From the NCBI RefSeq assembly GCF_002514725.1, contig NZ_NTLB01000005.1, positions 124,001-188,000 of the forward strand: a stretch of DNA of 64,000 nt. The letters run 5' to 3'. Source of the DNA: Mangrovitalea sediminis. GTDB lineage: Bacteria; Pseudomonadota; Gammaproteobacteria; Pseudomonadales; Oleiphilaceae. The notes below the pieces were generated by a model. That model searched no databases. It worked only from the letters and a program-made list of their open reading frames with translations, and was not told the DNA's origin. A program made the position numbers and the translations under genes. Below, piece after piece: positions 8,923-18,606 of this stretch (within the stretch, counting starts at the first letter, position 1; every line of letters starts with the position of its first letter).

Positions 8923-9558
8923 ATGACGCAGCAAATGTATGATGGCCCGACGATGATCACCAATTCCGGGCTGGTACCCATCGTCATCGAGCAGACGGCT
9001 CGAGGTGAGCGCTCCTTTGATATCTATTCCCGTCTGCTGAAGGAGCGGGTTATCTTCCTTGTGGGTCCGGTCGAGGATCACATGGCCAACCTTGTGGTGG
9101 CCCAGTTGCTGTTCCTCGAATCTGAAAACCCCGATAAAGATATCCACTTGTACATCAATTCTCCCGGTGGTTCGGTAACTGCGGGTATGTCTATTTATGA
9201 CACCATGCAATTCATCAAACCGTCGGTTTCGACCCTGTGCATTGGTCAGGCGGCCAGCATGGGGGCTTTCCTGCTGGCTGGCGGGGAGAAAGGTAAGCGT
9301 TTCTGTTTGCCGCATGCCCGGGTGATGATCCATCAGCCGTTGGGTGGCTATCAGGGGCAGGCTTCCGACATTGAGATTCATACACGGGAAATCCTGAAAA
9401 TTCGCCAGACACTGAATGAGCTGCTGGCGGAGCATACCGGGCAGCCGTTGGAAAAGATCTCCCAGGATACGGATCGGGATAATTTCATGGATCCGGAGCA
9501 GGCCAAGGCCTACGGATTGATTGATGCCGTACTTGATAAACGAATGGTTAATAAATAA
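8923..9558 (+). CDS. clpP: ATP-dependent Clp protease proteolytic subunit
   Basis: This is the serine protease chamber of ClpXP/ClpAP. From the ATG at 8923 (AGGAG at 8907-8911) the protein is 211 residues. A GTG at 8887 could extend it by 12 residues but is less likely. The catalytic triad is Ser112 in GQAASMGA, His137 in MIHQP and Asp186 in DTDRDNF, and NSPGGSV precedes it as in the family. The first residues may be a short propeptide removed by self-cleavage, as in E. coli. clpX follows after 92 bases, so the two are probably co-expressed. Confidence 0.97.
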   Translation: MTQQMYDGPTMITNSGLVPIVIEQTARGERSFDIYSRLLKERVIFLVGPVEDHMANLVVAQLLFLESENPDKDIHLYINSPGGSVTAGMSIYDTMQFIKPSVSTLCIGQAASMGAFLLAGGEKGKRFCLPHARVMIHQPLGGYQGQASDIEIHTREILKIRQTLNELLAEHTGQPLEKISQDTDRDNFMDPEQAKAYGLIDAVLDKRMVNK

Positions 9559-9650
9559 TACTGGGATTGATCGTATTGGGTCGTGTGGCCGTAGTGTTCG
9601 TTGGAACACGGTTTGCGTGAACGGCAACGAGTAACAGTAGAGGTAAATCA

Positions 9651-10937
9651 ATGGCAGATGAAAGAAACGGCAGGGGCGACGATAATGGGAAGTTGCTCTA
9701 TTGCTCGTTTTGCGGCAAGAGCCAACACGAAGTCAGAAAGCTGATCGCAGGGCCGTCGGTTTTCATCTGCGATGAGTGTGTCGACCTGTGCAACGATATT
9801 ATTCGTGAAGAAATTCAGGAAAGTGCTCAGGAAGAGAGCAGTGACCGGCTTCCGGCGCCTACCGAAATCAAGACGACGCTCGACGAGTACGTAATTGGGC
9901 AGGAAAGGGCTAAAGTCGTTCTGTCCGTCGCCGTGTACAACCACTATAAGCGTTTGCGCTATGGTGAAGGCAAGGGGGCGGATGTTGAGCTGGGCAAGAG
10001 CAACATTCTGTTGATCGGCCCGACGGGTAGCGGTAAGACGCTGCTCGCTGAGACTTTGGCGCGCCTTCTTGACGTACCTTTCACCATTGCGGATGCAACC
10101 ACGCTGACAGAGGCGGGTTACGTCGGTGAGGATGTCGAGAATATCATCCAGAAGCTGCTTCAGAAGTGCGACTACGATGTTGAGAAAGCACAGCGCGGCA
10201 TTGTCTATATCGATGAGATCGACAAGATCTCGCGTAAGTCGGACAACCCGTCGATTACGCGTGACGTGTCAGGCGAGGGCGTTCAGCAGGCACTTCTCAA
10301 GCTGATCGAAGGAACCGTCGCTTCCGTGCCCCCGCAGGGCGGGCGCAAGCATCCCCAGCAGGAATTCCTGCAGGTTGATACGTCCAATATCCTGTTCATC
10401 TGTGGCGGTGCTTTTGCCGGGCTGGACAAGGTAATCCGTGATCGTTCGGAGAAAAGCAGTATTGGGTTCGCTGCCACGGTTGTCAGCAAAGTCGACCAGA
10501 AAAGCGCAGGCGAGACCTTGTTGGAGGTGGAAACCGAAGACCTGGTCAAATATGGTCTGATCCCTGAGTTTGTGGGCCGCTTGCCGGTTGTGGCAACGCT
10601 GACCGAACTGGATGAGGTCGCTTTGGTTCAAATCCTGACTGAGCCTAAAAACGCGCTTACCAAGCAGTATCAGAAACTGTTCGATATGGAAGGCGTGGAA
10701 CTGGACTTCCGTGAAGATGCGTTGCGGGCGGTTGCTCGTAAGGCGATGGAGCGGAAAACGGGCGCACGTGGGCTGCGTTCCATAATGGAAGCTGTCCTGC
10801 TGGATACGATGTATCAGATTCCTTCCGAGCACGATATCTGCAAGGTTGTCATCGACGATAGCGTTATCAAGGGCGAGTCTGATCCCATTAAGATCTATGC
10901 CAACAATGAGCAGGCTAAGGTCGTCCCTGAGGATTGA
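9651..10937 (+). CDS. clpX: ATP-dependent Clp protease ATP-binding subunit ClpX
   Basis: The AAA+ unfoldase feeds substrates to ClpP. The 428-residue protein has an N-terminal C4 zinc domain (Cys18, Cys21, Cys40, Cys43), Walker A GPTGSGKT (123-130), Walker B VYIDEID near 188, the pore sequence ending AGYVGE, the GGRKHP loop, and the ClpP-docking IGF tripeptide in SSIGFAA. An AGAGGT ribosome site precedes the ATG. Length and motifs are standard. A strong terminator follows, closing the clpPX unit before lon. Confidence 0.98.
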   Translation: MADERNGRGDDNGKLLYCSFCGKSQHEVRKLIAGPSVFICDECVDLCNDIIREEIQESAQEESSDRLPAPTEIKTTLDEYVIGQERAKVVLSVAVYNHYKRLRYGEGKGADVELGKSNILLIGPTGSGKTLLAETLARLLDVPFTIADATTLTEAGYVGEDVENIIQKLLQKCDYDVEKAQRGIVYIDEIDKISRKSDNPSITRDVSGEGVQQALLKLIEGTVASVPPQGGRKHPQQEFLQVDTSNILFICGGAFAGLDKVIRDRSEKSSIGFAATVVSKVDQKSAGETLLEVETEDLVKYGLIPEFVGRLPVVATLTELDEVALVQILTEPKNALTKQYQKLFDMEGVELDFREDALRAVARKAMERKTGARGLRSIMEAVLLDTMYQIPSEHDICKVVIDDSVIKGESDPIKIYANNEQAKVVPED

Positions 10938-10970
10938 TTCCTGCGTTGTTGTTCTGAGTCAGTGCCTCCA

Positions 10971-11006
10971 AAGAAGGGCTTCTCTTGAGAAGCCCTTCTT
11001 TTATTT
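10971..11006 (+). terminator. Rho-independent terminator of clpPX
   Basis: AAGAAGGGCTTCTC and GAGAAGCCCTTCTT form a 14-bp perfect stem around a minimal loop, followed by TTATTTT. The arms also place A-tracts upstream, so it may work in both directions. Confidence 0.9.
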
Positions 11007-11102
11007 TGGGCGCATAGCCGCCGCGCGAGCCTTTTGTCCCCCCTCCTTTGTTTGCTACTTATCCAGGTATGCGTTTTAGAAGCGAAATAGGCCGACCGGG
11101 TA

Positions 11103-11130
11103 GTTGCAATTCCCTTTCATTGCCCCAAAT
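11103..11130 (+). promoter_or_regulatory. Sigma-32-like heat-shock promoter for lon
   Basis: GTTGCAA (11103-11109), 13 bases, then CCCCAAAT (11123-11130) resembles the sigma-32 pattern CTTGAAA-N13-CCCCATnT in sequence and spacing. The predicted start is near 11137, about 85 bases before lon. lon is a classic heat-shock gene, which supports the call. Just downstream AACCGGT (11140-11146) pairs with ACCGGTT (11163-11169), placing a hairpin at the 5' end of the transcript. Confidence 0.5.
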
Positions 11131-11221
11131 ATGGAGGAAAACCGGTGCATTTTATTGGTTTTACCGGTTCACTCAGTACGCCAAGCGTCGGCTTTCTCGA
11201 CGCCGTATTTAAAGGAGTATC

Positions 11222-13639
11222 ATGACTGTGACTCAACATGGCGCTTCAGCAAATGGCTTTCCGCTTCTGCCGTTGCGGGACGTTGTTGTCTTCCCGCACA
11301 TGGTGGTTCCGTTATTCGTAGGGCGCGATAAGTCTATCCGTGCACTGGAAGCGGCCATGGAAGGTGGCAAGGAAATCCTGCTGGTCGCGCAGAAAAATGC
11401 CGGAACCGATGATCCGGAAGGCGGCGATGTTTTCTCCGTAGGCACCGTAGCCACAATTCTGCAGTTGCTCAAACTTCCCGACGGTACCGTCAAGGTGCTG
11501 GTTGAGGGTAACGATCGGGCCCGTATCGACGAAATTCATGGTGGCCCTTTCCTGACTGCCGATGTCGAATTATTGGAAGAGACCGATATCAGTGAGCGTG
11601 AAGGCGAGGTCCTGGCTCGAACGTTGATGGAGGAATTCGAGCGTTACGTTAAGCTGTCGAAGAAGGTTCCCGCCGAAGTCAGCAACTCTCTGAATGGCAT
11701 CAGCGACCTGCATCGTCTTGCCGATACCATGGCGGCGCACCTGGAATTGAAAATTCCGGAAAAGCAGGAGTTGTTGGAAACCGTCAGTATCAAGGCCCGT
11801 ATTGAGGCCTTGTTGGCCCGCCTGGATGCCGAAATCGACCTGATCGAGGTTGAGCGCCGCATCCGTGGTCGCGTGAAGAAGCAGATGGAGCGCAGCCAGC
11901 GGGAGTATTACCTCAATGAGCAAATGAAAGCTATCCAGAAGGAAATGGGGCAGCTCGGTGAGGGTAACAACGATTTTGAAGAACTCGAAAAGCGCATCGA
12001 GTCTGCTGGCATGACGGAAGAGGCGCGCAAAAAGGTCGATGGCGAGCTGAACAAGCTCAAAATGATGTCACCGATGTCGGCGGAAGCTACCGTCGTGCGG
12101 GGCTATATCGACTGGCTGCTTGCCATGCCCTGGAAAAAGCGCAGCAAGGTGCGTCATGACATCGAGAAGGCGCGAGTGATCCTTGATGAGGATCATTATG
12201 GCCTGGATGAGGTCAAAGAGCGGATTCTCGAATACTTGGCAGTACAGAGCCGGGTCAAGAAATTGAAGGGGCCTGTGCTGTGCCTGGTGGGGCCGCCGGG
12301 GGTGGGTAAAACTTCTCTGGGCCAATCCATAGCGCGTGCAACCAACCGCAAGTACACGCGGATGGCTCTGGGTGGCGTGCGTGATGAAGCGGAGATTCGC
12401 GGTCATCGTCGTACCTACATCGGTGCGCTCCCCGGCAAGTTGCTGCAAAAGATCTCGAAGGTTGGCGTGAAGAATCCGCTGTTCCTGTTGGATGAGATCG
12501 ACAAGATGGGTATGGATCACCGTGGTGACCCTGCCTCTGCCTTGTTGGAAGTCCTCGATCCGGAGCAGAACCACACCTTCAGTGATCACTATCTCGAGGT
12601 CGATTATGATCTCTCTGATGTGATGTTCGTGTGTACCTCGAACTCGATGAACATTCCGCCGGCCCTGATGGACCGGATGGAAATTATCCGGATTCCAGGT
12701 TACACGGAAGATGAGAAGGTCAATATTGCGCTGCGCTACCTGTTGCCGAAGCAGCTTGCGGCTAATGGCCTGTCGGATAAGGAACTGATCCTGCCGGAAG
12801 AGACGGTCCGCTCATTAATCCGTTATTACACCCGCGAAGCCGGGGTCCGGGCGTTGGAACGTGAAATTGCGAAGGTTTGCCGGAAGGTGGTGCGCGAGCA
12901 TGTTGTCGCCGGTAAGAGCGAGCCGCTGACGTTGAGCGAGGATGACCTGGAGAACTATTCCGGTGTCCGTAAATTCAAATACGGTCTCGCGGAAGAGAAG
13001 AATCAGGTCGGCCAGGTAACCGGTCTGGCATGGACGCAGGTGGGTGGCGAGTTGCTGACCATCGAGTGCGCTGTAACCAAAGGGAAGGGCAAGGTGGTCA
13101 AGACCGGCTCCCTTGGCGATGTGATGCAGGAGTCCATTCAGGCGGCGCTGACGGTTGTTCGTAGCCGTGCAGTGGGCCTGGGTATTCCAGAGGACTTTCA
13201 TGAGCGACAGGACCTTCATATCCACGTTCCGGAGGGTGCGACCCCGAAAGATGGGCCCAGTGCCGGTATCGCGATGTGTACTGCACTTGTTTCTGCATTA
13301 ACGGGAATTCCCGTTCGGGCAGAGGTGGCCATGACGGGCGAGATCACGCTTCGAGGGCAGGTTCTGGCAATCGGCGGGCTCAAGGAAAAGCTGTTGGCGG
13401 CTCACCGTGGAGGCATTACCACGGTCTTGATTCCGGAAGATAATGTTAGAGATCTCAAGGAGATACCGGAGAATATCAAGAGTTCTCTCACGATCAAACC
13501 TGTGCGATGGATCGACGAGGTCCTGGACGTTGCGCTGGCCTATGCGCCGGAACCGCTCAAGGCTGAGCCGGCGGCCGGAGAGCCGGGTTCCAAGCGTGAA
13601 GATGATGCGGAAAGCAGTGAAAGGATCAATACACACTGA
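11222..13639 (+). CDS. lon: ATP-dependent protease La
   Basis: Lon is a cytosolic AAA+ serine protease for misfolded and regulatory proteins. The 805-residue protein has the N-terminal LAN domain ([20 protein letters not shown] near the start), a coiled middle region, Walker [18 protein letters not shown], and a C-terminal protease domain with catalytic Ser680 in PKDGPSAG and Lys723 in GGLKEK. The ATG follows AAAGGAG. The C-terminal tail after residue 770 is acidic and Ala/Glu-rich, somewhat longer than in E. coli. It lies between clpX and hupB, the usual gammaproteobacterial order. Confidence 0.98.
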   Translation: MTVTQHGASANGFPLLPLRDVVVFPHMVVPLFVGRDKSIRALEAAMEGGKEILLVAQKNAGTDDPEGGDVFSVGTVATILQLLKLPDGTVKVLVEGNDRARIDEIHGGPFLTADVELLEETDISEREGEVLARTLMEEFERYVKLSKKVPAEVSNSLNGISDLHRLADTMAAHLELKIPEKQELLETVSIKARIEALLARLDAEIDLIEVERRIRGRVKKQMERSQREYYLNEQMKAIQKEMGQLGEGNNDFEELEKRIESAGMTEEARKKVDGELNKLKMMSPMSAEATVVRGYIDWLLAMPWKKRSKVRHDIEKARVILDEDHYGLDEVKERILEYLAVQSRVKKLKGPVLCLVGPPGVGKTSLGQSIARATNRKYTRMALGGVRDEAEIRGHRRTYIGALPGKLLQKISKVGVKNPLFLLDEIDKMGMDHRGDPASALLEVLDPEQNHTFSDHYLEVDYDLSDVMFVCTSNSMNIPPALMDRMEIIRIPGYTEDEKVNIALRYLLPKQLAANGLSDKELILPEETVRSLIRYYTREAGVRALEREIAKVCRKVVREHVVAGKSEPLTLSEDDLENYSGVRKFKYGLAEEKNQVGQVTGLAWTQVGGELLTIECAVTKGKGKVVKTGSLGDVMQESIQAALTVVRSRAVGLGIPEDFHERQDLHIHVPEGATPKDGPSAGIAMCTALVSALTGIPVRAEVAMTGEITLRGQVLAIGGLKEKLLAAHRGGITTVLIPEDNVRDLKEIPENIKSSLTIKPVRWIDEVLDVALAYAPEPLKAEPAAGEPGSKREDDAESSERINTH

Positions 13640-13658
13640 TTCATGAGCAGGCCCGTTG

Positions 13659-13688
13659 TTGACATGTCTCGCGGCGCGTTGGTATAAC
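13659..13688 (+). promoter_or_regulatory. Sigma-70 promoter for hupB
   Basis: TTGACA (13659-13664) is a perfect -35; TATAAC (13683-13688) is a near-consensus -10 with 18-bp spacing. The predicted start is near 13695, leaving a leader of about 170 bases before hupB. This is the strongest-looking promoter by eye in the window and fits an abundant nucleoid protein. An inverted repeat overlaps it. Confidence 0.75.
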
Positions 13689-13703
13689 TATTTCGCCGCG
13701 AGA
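13667..13703. repeat. 10-bp inverted repeat flanking the hupB -10 box
   Basis: TCTCGCGGCG (13667-13676) lies in the promoter spacer and CGCCGCGAGA (13694-13703) at the predicted start site, with the -10 box in the 17-base loop. No T-run follows, so an operator or 5'-end structure is more likely than a lon terminator. Confidence 0.6.
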
Positions 13704-13865
13704 CAGCCAATACCAAGGGTTTCCGGGTAGTTCACTATCTGGCCGCGCAAAGAAAAATAGCAGCATGGAAAATGGAATTCTCCGATGGCTTGTGCCATAG
13801 TCGGAGGCGTTCAAAAAAAGAAACCAAGAGCTCACATCTTCAATCTGAAATCGAAGGGGTTTAGT

Positions 13866-14138
13866 GTGAATAAGTCCGAACTTATCGACGCGATTGCAGC
13901 TTCTGCCGATATCTCCAAAGCCGCTGCTGGGCGCGCACTGGACGCTATGGTCGGTTCTATTACCGATGCGTTGAAAAAAGGTGATCAGGTTACTTTGATC
14001 GGTTTTGGTACTTTCCAGGTTAAGGAAAGAGCTTCCCGCACCGGCCGCAATCCGCAAACGGGCGCTGAAATCAAGATCCCTGCTTCCAAAGTTCCCAGCT
14101 TCAAAGCCGGTAAGGCCCTGAAAGACTCCGTCAAGTAA
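13866..14138 (+). CDS. hupB: DNA-binding protein HU, beta-type
   Basis: This small histone-like protein bends and compacts DNA. The chosen GTG start at 13866 follows AAGGGG and gives a standard 90-residue HU beginning (M)[10 protein letters not shown]. The body has the flexible-arm signature [20 protein letters not shown] and ends KALKDSVK. The same frame is open for 27 more codons upstream, but that sequence does not look like HU and is treated as leader. A terminator follows at 14287-14318, so hupB is likely monocistronic, under the strong promoter upstream. Confidence 0.96.
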   Translation: MNKSELIDAIAASADISKAAAGRALDAMVGSITDALKKGDQVTLIGFGTFQVKERASRTGRNPQTGAEIKIPASKVPSFKAGKALKDSVK

Positions 14139-14286
14139 CGGACAGCAATGGATGTCGGGGCTGACTCTATACGGGTAGTAAGAACACAGGCCAGCGTTTC
14201 ATAGAGTGGTTGTTCGAATTTATTGAATAATTACTCGATACGCCGGGAGTCTTGGGTTCCTCTTCCCGCCTGCTCCGCCAGACTCC

Positions 14287-14318
14287 AAGGCGCATTCCTT
14301 CACCGGATGCGCCTTTTT
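14287..14318 (+). terminator. Rho-independent terminator of hupB
   Basis: AAGGCGCAT and ATGCGCCTT form a 9-bp stem (inner TCC/GGA can extend it) followed by TTTTT. It lies about 150 bases after hupB and before ppiD. Confidence 0.8.
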
Positions 14319-14432
14319 ACGTTAACCGGGACCTATTGGGTGTACAGACTGTCTACCAGTTGGGACAGGCATCCTAATCAAAACAGGTACGATAAGCTGA
14401 TCAGTTGATCCGATCGGCTGCGTGGGGGAATC

Positions 14433-16307
14433 ATGCTACAAAATATGCGGAACAATGCCCAAGGCATTGTTGCCAAAGTAATTGTTGGTCTTCTGGTTTT
14501 ATCGTTCGCACTCTGGGGGATTCATTCGATCATCGGTTCGTTCAGTAGCGAACCGAAGGTTGCCGAGGTTAACGGCGACGCCATCACCCAGGCTCAATTC
14601 GAGCGTCTTGTTGAACTCCAGCGTCAGCAGACTCTGGCGCAGATGCAGAAACCGGACCCCGCGGCCATCGATCAGGCCAAGCTCAAGAAAACCGTGCTCA
14701 ACAGCATGATTGAGCAGATGGTGATGTATCAGGATGCGAAAAATCACGGGTTGCGGCTCAGCGACCGCGATGTTGACAACCTGATCGCCAGCCAGCCCAG
14801 TTTCCAACAAAACGGGAAATTCAACGAGCAGGCCTTCGAGGCACGAGTGCGCAACATGGGGCTGACCGTTGGGTCCTTCCGGGATCTGGTGCGCAAGGAA
14901 TATCTGATTCGCCAGATTCAGGCCGGTATTGTTTCCAGCGGGTTTATCTCTGATGCCGAAGTGAACGACATCATGAAATTGCGTTTTCAGACGCGCAGTT
15001 TCAAGCAGCTGAGCCTGCCGAAATCGTTGGTGGCGAAAGACGTGACCGTCACTGACGATGAAATCAAAAAGTACTATGACGAACATCCTGCGGATTTCGT
15101 GGCGCCGGAATCAATCGATGCAGCCTATATCGAATTGAGCGTTAATGGACTGCTGGATCAGGTTCAGGTCTCCGACAAGGCGCTCCACGACCTCTATACG
15201 CAGAAAATGGATGGCTATAAAGCGCATGAAGAGCGTGACGCCGCCCAGATCCTGGTTGAGGACAAGGGTGGGGAGAAGGCCGTTAAGGCAAAGTTGGACG
15301 CTATCAAGAAGCAGATAGACAGCGGTGCAGACTTTGCGGCGCTTGCCCGGAAGTATTCCGATGATGTCGCCACCGCCAAAAAGGGTGGAGAACTGGGATA
15401 CGCGACTAAGGGTACCTATACGCCGGCATTCGACGAGGCCGTCTTTTCGATGAAGAAGGGGCAGGTGAAGGGGCCGATCAAAACACCGTTTGGTTATCAT
15501 TTCATCAAGCTGCTGGATATCCGCCAGCAGCCGAAGCCGACCTTTGCGCAAATGGAAGGCAAGCTGCGTCACGAATTGAAAATGCAGGAAGCCCGGAAGC
15601 TGTTCGCGACGAAATTGTCGAGTCTGCAAGACGCCGTGTTTACGGCGGATAGCCTGCAGGGGCCGGCCAAGACGTTCGGTCTCAAGGTTCAGGAGGTCAA
15701 CGGCGTGACCCGTAAGGGTGGTGCTGCTCCTTTCGATCATCCAGGCCTGGTCAATAAGCTGTATTCCGATGATGTCCTCAAGAATGGGAATAATTCGGAT
15801 GCGGTGCACTTGGGTGATGATGCTGTCGTGTTTACCCGCGTACTGAAGCATCATGCGGAGCATCAGCAGGCACTGGATCAGGTTCGCGAGCAGGTGAAGA
15901 AAACGCTTGAGCAGCAGCAGATCTATGTCAAGCTTGAGGACAGGGCGAAGTCTTTGATTGCCAAGCTGGAGTCCGGAGCCGACGACAACGCCGTGTCGAA
16001 GGATGTGGGGCAGGCCTGGGCTTCTTACGATGCGGTTGGTCGTGATGATCAGAAGGTCAGTGGTGATGTCCTGAAGAAGGTATTTGATATGCCTCATCCG
16101 GATGGCAAGAAAGCGACCTATGCGACTGTCAGGACCGATGATGGATTGGCCATTGTACAGCTCGACGCTGTGCAGGATCCGGAGGCCTCGACGCTCAAGG
16201 CTCGTTTCGACGGCTTCGAGCGTTATCTGGCGGCACAATCCGGTTCCAAGGACTATTATGATTACCGTCAGCAGCTTCAGCAGAAAGCCGACGTTGTTCG
16301 GAACTGA
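14433..16307 (+). CDS. ppiD: Peptidyl-prolyl cis-trans isomerase PpiD, membrane-anchored periplasmic chaperone
   Basis: The 624-residue protein has one N-terminal membrane anchor (about 12-34, VAKVIVGLLVLSFALWGIHS), a SurA-N-like chaperone region (about 35-190), a parvulin domain at about 265-365 (RDAAQILVEDKGGEKAVK, FAALARKYSDD, GPIKTPFGYHFIKL) and a second helical region. PpiD sits at the Sec translocon and helps outer-membrane and periplasmic proteins fold. The ATG follows GGGGGA. The lon-hupB-ppiD order matches E. coli and Pseudomonas. A clean terminator follows. Confidence 0.95.
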   Translation: MLQNMRNNAQGIVAKVIVGLLVLSFALWGIHSIIGSFSSEPKVAEVNGDAITQAQFERLVELQRQQTLAQMQKPDPAAIDQAKLKKTVLNSMIEQMVMYQDAKNHGLRLSDRDVDNLIASQPSFQQNGKFNEQAFEARVRNMGLTVGSFRDLVRKEYLIRQIQAGIVSSGFISDAEVNDIMKLRFQTRSFKQLSLPKSLVAKDVTVTDDEIKKYYDEHPADFVAPESIDAAYIELSVNGLLDQVQVSDKALHDLYTQKMDGYKAHEERDAAQILVEDKGGEKAVKAKLDAIKKQIDSGADFAALARKYSDDVATAKKGGELGYATKGTYTPAFDEAVFSMKKGQVKGPIKTPFGYHFIKLLDIRQQPKPTFAQMEGKLRHELKMQEARKLFATKLSSLQDAVFTADSLQGPAKTFGLKVQEVNGVTRKGGAAPFDHPGLVNKLYSDDVLKNGNNSDAVHLGDDAVVFTRVLKHHAEHQQALDQVREQVKKTLEQQQIYVKLEDRAKSLIAKLESGADDNAVSKDVGQAWASYDAVGRDDQKVSGDVLKKVFDMPHPDGKKATYATVRTDDGLAIVQLDAVQDPEASTLKARFDGFERYLAAQSGSKDYYDYRQQLQQKADVVRN

Positions 16308-16680
16308 GTTGCGCTACGGTTGAGGGGCTAACCGTGGAGGCGAGGTGTTGTGCCTTCCGGTTAGCGGGATGGTTGTCTTGGACAAGTGTCCCAAGAAGGA
16401 GGAGCTTGGCTCCTCCTTTTTTATGCGTTTCGTGAACATCGATGAGGGAGCTTGCCGTAATGGGTGAGGTTATTGATAGCGTCACAGTCTGGCGTAATCG
16501 GCCTCCTACGCCACGGCAGATTTGAGGAACAGTTATCTTTAAGCCCTGATTTTTTTCGGTATCTTACCGTTACGCGATGTAACAGAGACACGCCTTCAAC
16601 AAGAACGATAATAAAAACAGAAAATTATTATAACTTTGCCGGATCGTCACTGCGTTCGATAACAAGGAAACAAAGTTGCC
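16308..16680. other. Intergenic region between ppiD and the C39 peptidase gene
   Basis: These 373 bases hold the ppiD terminator and then a noticeably AT-rich stretch (about 16545-16660). No gene is convincing. A TATAAC at 16629-16634 could be a -10 but lacks a matching -35. The promoter of the following envelope cluster probably lies here. Confidence 0.5.
16396..16422 (+). terminator. Rho-independent terminator of ppiD
   Basis: AAGGAGGAGC, loop TTG and GCTCCTCCTT form a perfect 10-bp stem followed by six T. Confidence 0.9.
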
Positions 16681-17478
16681 ATGATCCTCTTGTTGGCGGG
16701 GTCTATTCTGACGTTTGTCATAGCCCGGGATGCGACGATCGTGACACCTCATCCGAAAAATGAGGTGTACTACCGTCAAAAATACAATAGTGGGCCCAAT
16801 CACCTCGAAGATTTCGTCAAGGTCGAGCCGCTATCTGTCATCAAAAACCGCGATGTGGTTCACCAGGCGTATGACTACAGTTGTGGTAGCGCCGCGTTGA
16901 CCACGATCCTCCGTTATTACCTGGGCCGTAATCTCGATGAACGGCAGGTGATGGAGGGGCTGCTTCACTACGGTGAGAGCCAGCGTATTATTCAGCGTCG
17001 TGCCTTCTCTCTGCTGGATATGAAGCGCCTGGTCGGCGCCCTGGGGTATCCGTCCGGCGGTTTTCGGGCGACCATCGATGACCTCAAGGAATTGGATCAT
17101 CCGGCGATTGCGCCGATCCATTATGCGGGCTTCAAGCACTTTGTCGTTATCCGCGCTGTCAAAGGCGACCGCATTTTCATTGCCGACCCTTCTCTGGGAA
17201 ATATTTCCTTCACGCTGCACGAATTTGCCGGTAAGTGGGACCAGAACGTGCTCTTTATTGTCTTTCCCGGCAGTAGCAAGCCGATCAATGCGCTGGAGCT
17301 CAAGGAAGAGGATATGCGCTTTATCGATTCGCAAACGCTTTCTGCTCTGACCTATCGACAATTCCCGGAATTCAACGAAGCGCGTGAATGGTCTATTCAG
17401 AACGAGCTGGAGCGGCAGAAAAACAATCCGGACGGTACTGTCGAGAATACCCGTAAGCAGCTGATTTATCGGCGCTAG
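16681..17478 (+). CDS. C39-family cysteine peptidase of an envelope export cluster (FapD/FilB-like)
   Basis: The 265-residue protein has the C39 core: Gln62, Cys68 in YDYSCGSAAL, His153 in FKHFVV and Asp169 in IADPS, in the order of the catalytic Gln/Cys/His/Asp set. C39 peptidases cleave after double-glycine leaders in bacteriocin exporters. Stand-alone versions, such as FapD of the functional-amyloid operon and FilB of the Acinetobacter fil locus, accompany outer-membrane secretion genes. The N-terminus is one hydrophobic stretch (2-15) without a basic start, so it is a signal peptide or membrane anchor. It leads a tight four-gene cluster on the same strand. The substrate is unknown. Confidence 0.8.
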   Translation: MILLLAGSILTFVIARDATIVTPHPKNEVYYRQKYNSGPNHLEDFVKVEPLSVIKNRDVVHQAYDYSCGSAALTTILRYYLGRNLDERQVMEGLLHYGESQRIIQRRAFSLLDMKRLVGALGYPSGGFRATIDDLKELDHPAIAPIHYAGFKHFVVIRAVKGDRIFIADPSLGNISFTLHEFAGKWDQNVLFIVFPGSSKPINALELKEEDMRFIDSQTLSALTYRQFPEFNEAREWSIQNELERQKNNPDGTVENTRKQLIYRR

Positions 17479-17540
17479 CGGTTGATGCAGTATCGGTGCG
17501 AGCAGATAACAGAATAATGATGAAGAATAAGGGAGCTGGG

Positions 17541-18566
17541 ATGAATCGTTGGGTAGTGCGTGGCTTGATCCTCTGTTCTGCAGCTATGCTGATGCAACCG
17601 GCATGGGCAGCGGATGAGCAGGGGGGAGACCAGAGCAACGTGAGCAAGGCCCGTCAGGCTCTGGCAAAGAAGAAGGGTGATTCTGATTCCACCAAACAGC
17701 TGGAGCAGGTCTTCGAGGCGTCACAGAAGAACTATTCCCTGCTGAAGGCCGGGCATCAGGATCTGACATATGCGTTCGATTACACCTACACTGCGGATCA
17801 GCGGATTGATCTCAAGGTTTTAAACGGTCAGATATACAACCTTGATGTCACGCCGTCTGCCACGCATGAGTTCGATAACTCCTTCAGCTACGATTACGGT
17901 CTTCTCGATAATCTTACCATTGGGACCCGTATCCCTCTGATTTCAAAGTACGATTCCCAGAGCCAGCTTTCCACGAACAATATTGGTGATATCTCCTTCA
18001 CCACGCGCTGGCAGCCTCTGCCCTATGTACCGGGAAAGATGTCGACGACGCTGTTCGGGTCATTGACGACGAAGACCGGGGTGAGCCCTTACGAAATCGA
18101 TGTCCAGCGTGAGCTATCGACGGGTAGCGGTTACTACAGCGTGTCAGGGGGAGCAAGCTTCTCGAAAGTGCTTGATCCGGTCGTGCTTTTCGGTTCGACG
18201 AGTCTGACCTATAACAAGAAAGTCACCGGTCTGAACCAGGTGCGCGGGGCAGAGCTGCTGACATCCGTGGATCCGGGGTTGGGTATTTCAGGTTCCGGCG
18301 GTTTCGCGTACTCCCTTTCCTATGACATTTCGTTGAGCATGTCGGTTCAGCTGAGTTATTCCGACAAGACCACCCTGGAATTCAGTAACGGCGCCAAGCT
18401 TGAGTCAAAGGCGCAGATGAACGGCTTTTTCAGTCTGTCGTTGGGAACCCGCGTCAGCGATACCACCATTATCAATACCAGTCTGGGTATTGGCCTGACG
18501 CCGGATGCACCGGATTTTTCGCTTGGAGTTTCCCTGCCTATCAACATCGAGGGTCTCAAGAAGTAA
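17541..18566 (+). CDS. Outer-membrane beta-barrel protein, FapF/FilC-like
   Basis: The ATG at 17541 follows AAGGGAG and gives a clear signal peptide (cleavage near AWA|ADEQ, residue 23). A GTG 45 bases upstream is less likely. After cleavage comes a short charged helical segment (about 30-65, KARQALAKKKG, KQLEQVFEASQKNYSLL), then alternating polar/hydrophobic strands to a C-terminal end typical of a barrel. Helix-then-barrel is the layout of FapF, the amyloid-export pore, and of the barrel gene next to the C39 peptidase in fil loci. Family assignment is by layout and context, not by a diagnostic motif. About 340 residues. Confidence 0.6.
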   Translation: MNRWVVRGLILCSAAMLMQPAWAADEQGGDQSNVSKARQALAKKKGDSDSTKQLEQVFEASQKNYSLLKAGHQDLTYAFDYTYTADQRIDLKVLNGQIYNLDVTPSATHEFDNSFSYDYGLLDNLTIGTRIPLISKYDSQSQLSTNNIGDISFTTRWQPLPYVPGKMSTTLFGSLTTKTGVSPYEIDVQRELSTGSGYYSVSGGASFSKVLDPVVLFGSTSLTYNKKVTGLNQVRGAELLTSVDPGLGISGSGGFAYSLSYDISLSMSVQLSYSDKTTLEFSNGAKLESKAQMNGFFSLSLGTRVSDTTIINTSLGIGLTPDAPDFSLGVSLPINIEGLKK

Positions 18567-18606
18567 TTGCGACGTCGACCGTTAACCGGGAAGGGAAGAG
18601 CACCTC

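Noticed and set aside
8905-9651. Open frame of 248 codons antisense to clpP
   Set aside because: clpP is fully supported by its catalytic triad; the antisense product has no family features.
14230-14285. Possible tRNA 3' end (GGTTCC...CCGCCTGCTCCGCCA) between hupB and ppiD
   Set aside because: The CCA-like end is there by chance; no matching acceptor, D-arm or anticodon stem could be folded upstream.
15111-16238. Long open frame (375 codons) on the minus strand inside ppiD
   Set aside because: It lies wholly antisense to a well-supported gene and its product has no recognisable domain; high-GC coding sequence often leaves such antisense frames open.
16744-16768. Hairpin ACACCTCAT/ATGAGGTGT early in the C39 peptidase gene
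   Set aside because: A perfect 9-bp stem, but it is inside the coding frame and has no T-run; likely chance, though it could affect early translation.
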